A DNA stretch of 5,164 bases from Acidobacteriota bacterium (lineage in GTDB: Bacteria; Acidobacteriota; Terriglobia; Terriglobales; Acidobacteriaceae): NCBI GenBank assembly GCA_019247235.1, contig JAFAPG010000951.1:1-5164 (forward strand), written 5' to 3'. Below are positions 4,661 through 5,164 of the stretch, piece by piece. Positions within the stretch are counted from its first letter, which is position 1, and each line of letters starts with the position of its first letter. The notes beneath the pieces were generated by a model. That model was not told the DNA's origin, did not search any database, and saw only the letters and a list, made by a program, of their open reading frames with translations. The translations under genes and the position numbers were made by a program.

Positions 4661-5164
4661 ATGAGCTCTGCCCAGAGTGTTAAGAAGAACGGGTACTCTC
4701 GGTCCCTGGGATCGCTGCCGCTGTTCTCCTCACTTCCTCACGCGGGCATCCGCGAGCTTGAGACCAAACTTATTTTTGCTAGACATGCTACTGGGTCGAT
4801 TCTTTTCCGACAGGGGGAAAAAGCGAAGGGAATCTTCCTAGTATTTGAAGGTAGGGTTAGGGTGTTTGCGAACGCGATTGACGAAAGAACCGCGTTGCTA
4901 AAGGTTGCTGGCCCTGGAGCCGTATTGGGCTTGGCCGCTATGCTTTCGGAAAATCCGGATTTAACCACGGCCCAGGCGACCGAGCCATCAGTCGTGGCTC
5001 GGCTGTGGGGAGATGATCTCATAAACAGCATGCAAAAGTATCCTCAGCTTTTAAGAGCCGTCGCCCAATTTTTGGCGGCTGAGTGCATCGAAACTGCCAC
5101 TGAGGCGTTGTTGCTTCGCGTGCCGAGCAGTAGTTTTCAGAGGCTGGCTACGGCTCTCCTACGC
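4661..5164 (+). CDS. Crp/Fnr-family transcriptional regulator (3' end outside the window)
   Basis: The first 168 residues are present, and the frame is open to the window edge. Residues about 15-115 form a cyclic-nucleotide-binding-like beta roll: SLPLFSSLPHAGIREL, FARHATGSILFRQGEKAKG, IFLVFEGRVRVF, LLKVAGPGAVLGLAAMLS and TTAQATEPSVVARL. The long dimerisation helix follows at about 120-150 (INSMQKYPQLLRAVAQFLA). The N-terminal half of the effector domain's exit helix (FQRLATALL) is the last seen; the helix-turn-helix is expected just beyond. The Glu and Arg that contact cAMP in E. coli CRP (GE-x-GL and RS/T) are not evident: the segment reads VLGL and later LTTAQA. There is no N-terminal cysteine cluster of the FNR type. 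It may therefore bind another ligand or none. The start is fixed by AGGAG at 4650-4654. A CRP-type site 82 bp upstream suggests autoregulation. Confidence 0.88.
   Translation, partial: MSSAQSVKKNGYSRSLGSLPLFSSLPHAGIRELETKLIFARHATGSILFRQGEKAKGIFLVFEGRVRVFANAIDERTALLKVAGPGAVLGLAAMLSENPDLTTAQATEPSVVARLWGDDLINSMQKYPQLLRAVAQFLAAECIETATEALLLRVPSSSFQRLATALLR

Overview
The window looks like an accessory, scarred stretch of a bacterial chromosome of moderate GC content. The integrase remnant, the IS256-type remnant and two of the hypothetical proteins resemble families I associate with Acidobacteriota (Terriglobia-like). That assignment is inference from recalled families, not a search result.

Layout, left to right. 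(1) 7-803, minus strand: a compact toxin-antitoxin module, with a PIN-domain (VapC/DUF3368-like) toxin first and a UPF0175-type antitoxin second. The two overlap by 4 bp. A perfect TATAAT -10 box and TATTAC/GTAAT half-sites sit directly at the toxin start. (2) 804-1309: no gene. It holds two 18-bp direct repeats identical to the 3' end of bacterial tRNA-Asn (T-stem half, acceptor half, discriminator G, CCA), neither attached to a complete tRNA; these are best read as attachment-site scars. (3) 1310-1790, minus: a frameshifted tyrosine integrase whose tail ends 14 bp from the second tRNA-Asn fragment and whose catalytic Tyr position reads Asp. (4) 1783-2245, plus: the C-terminal remnant of an IS256/mutator transposase with several frameshifts and stops, fused directly to the integrase remnant. 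(5) 2310-2690, plus: an intact small four-helix membrane protein (DUF6632-like) with a GTG start and a strong RBS. (6) 2691-3076: nothing recognised. (7) 3077-3457, minus: a protein-like reading frame broken by two compensating shifts. (8) 3828-4214, minus: an intact 128-aa four-cysteine hypothetical protein. (9) 4661-5164, plus: a Crp/Fnr-family regulator that runs off the right end before its DNA-binding domain.

The most interesting connection is regulatory. Two perfect CRP-type palindromes (TGTGA-N6-TCACA) lie upstream of the two minus-strand hypothetical genes. A third site with one mismatch lies 82 bp upstream of the Crp/Fnr gene itself. This suggests a small local regulon: an autoregulated Crp/Fnr protein controlling its divergent neighbour and the next gene along. 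The left half reads as a repeatedly used tRNA-Asn integration site left to decay, with a toxin-antitoxin module beside it.
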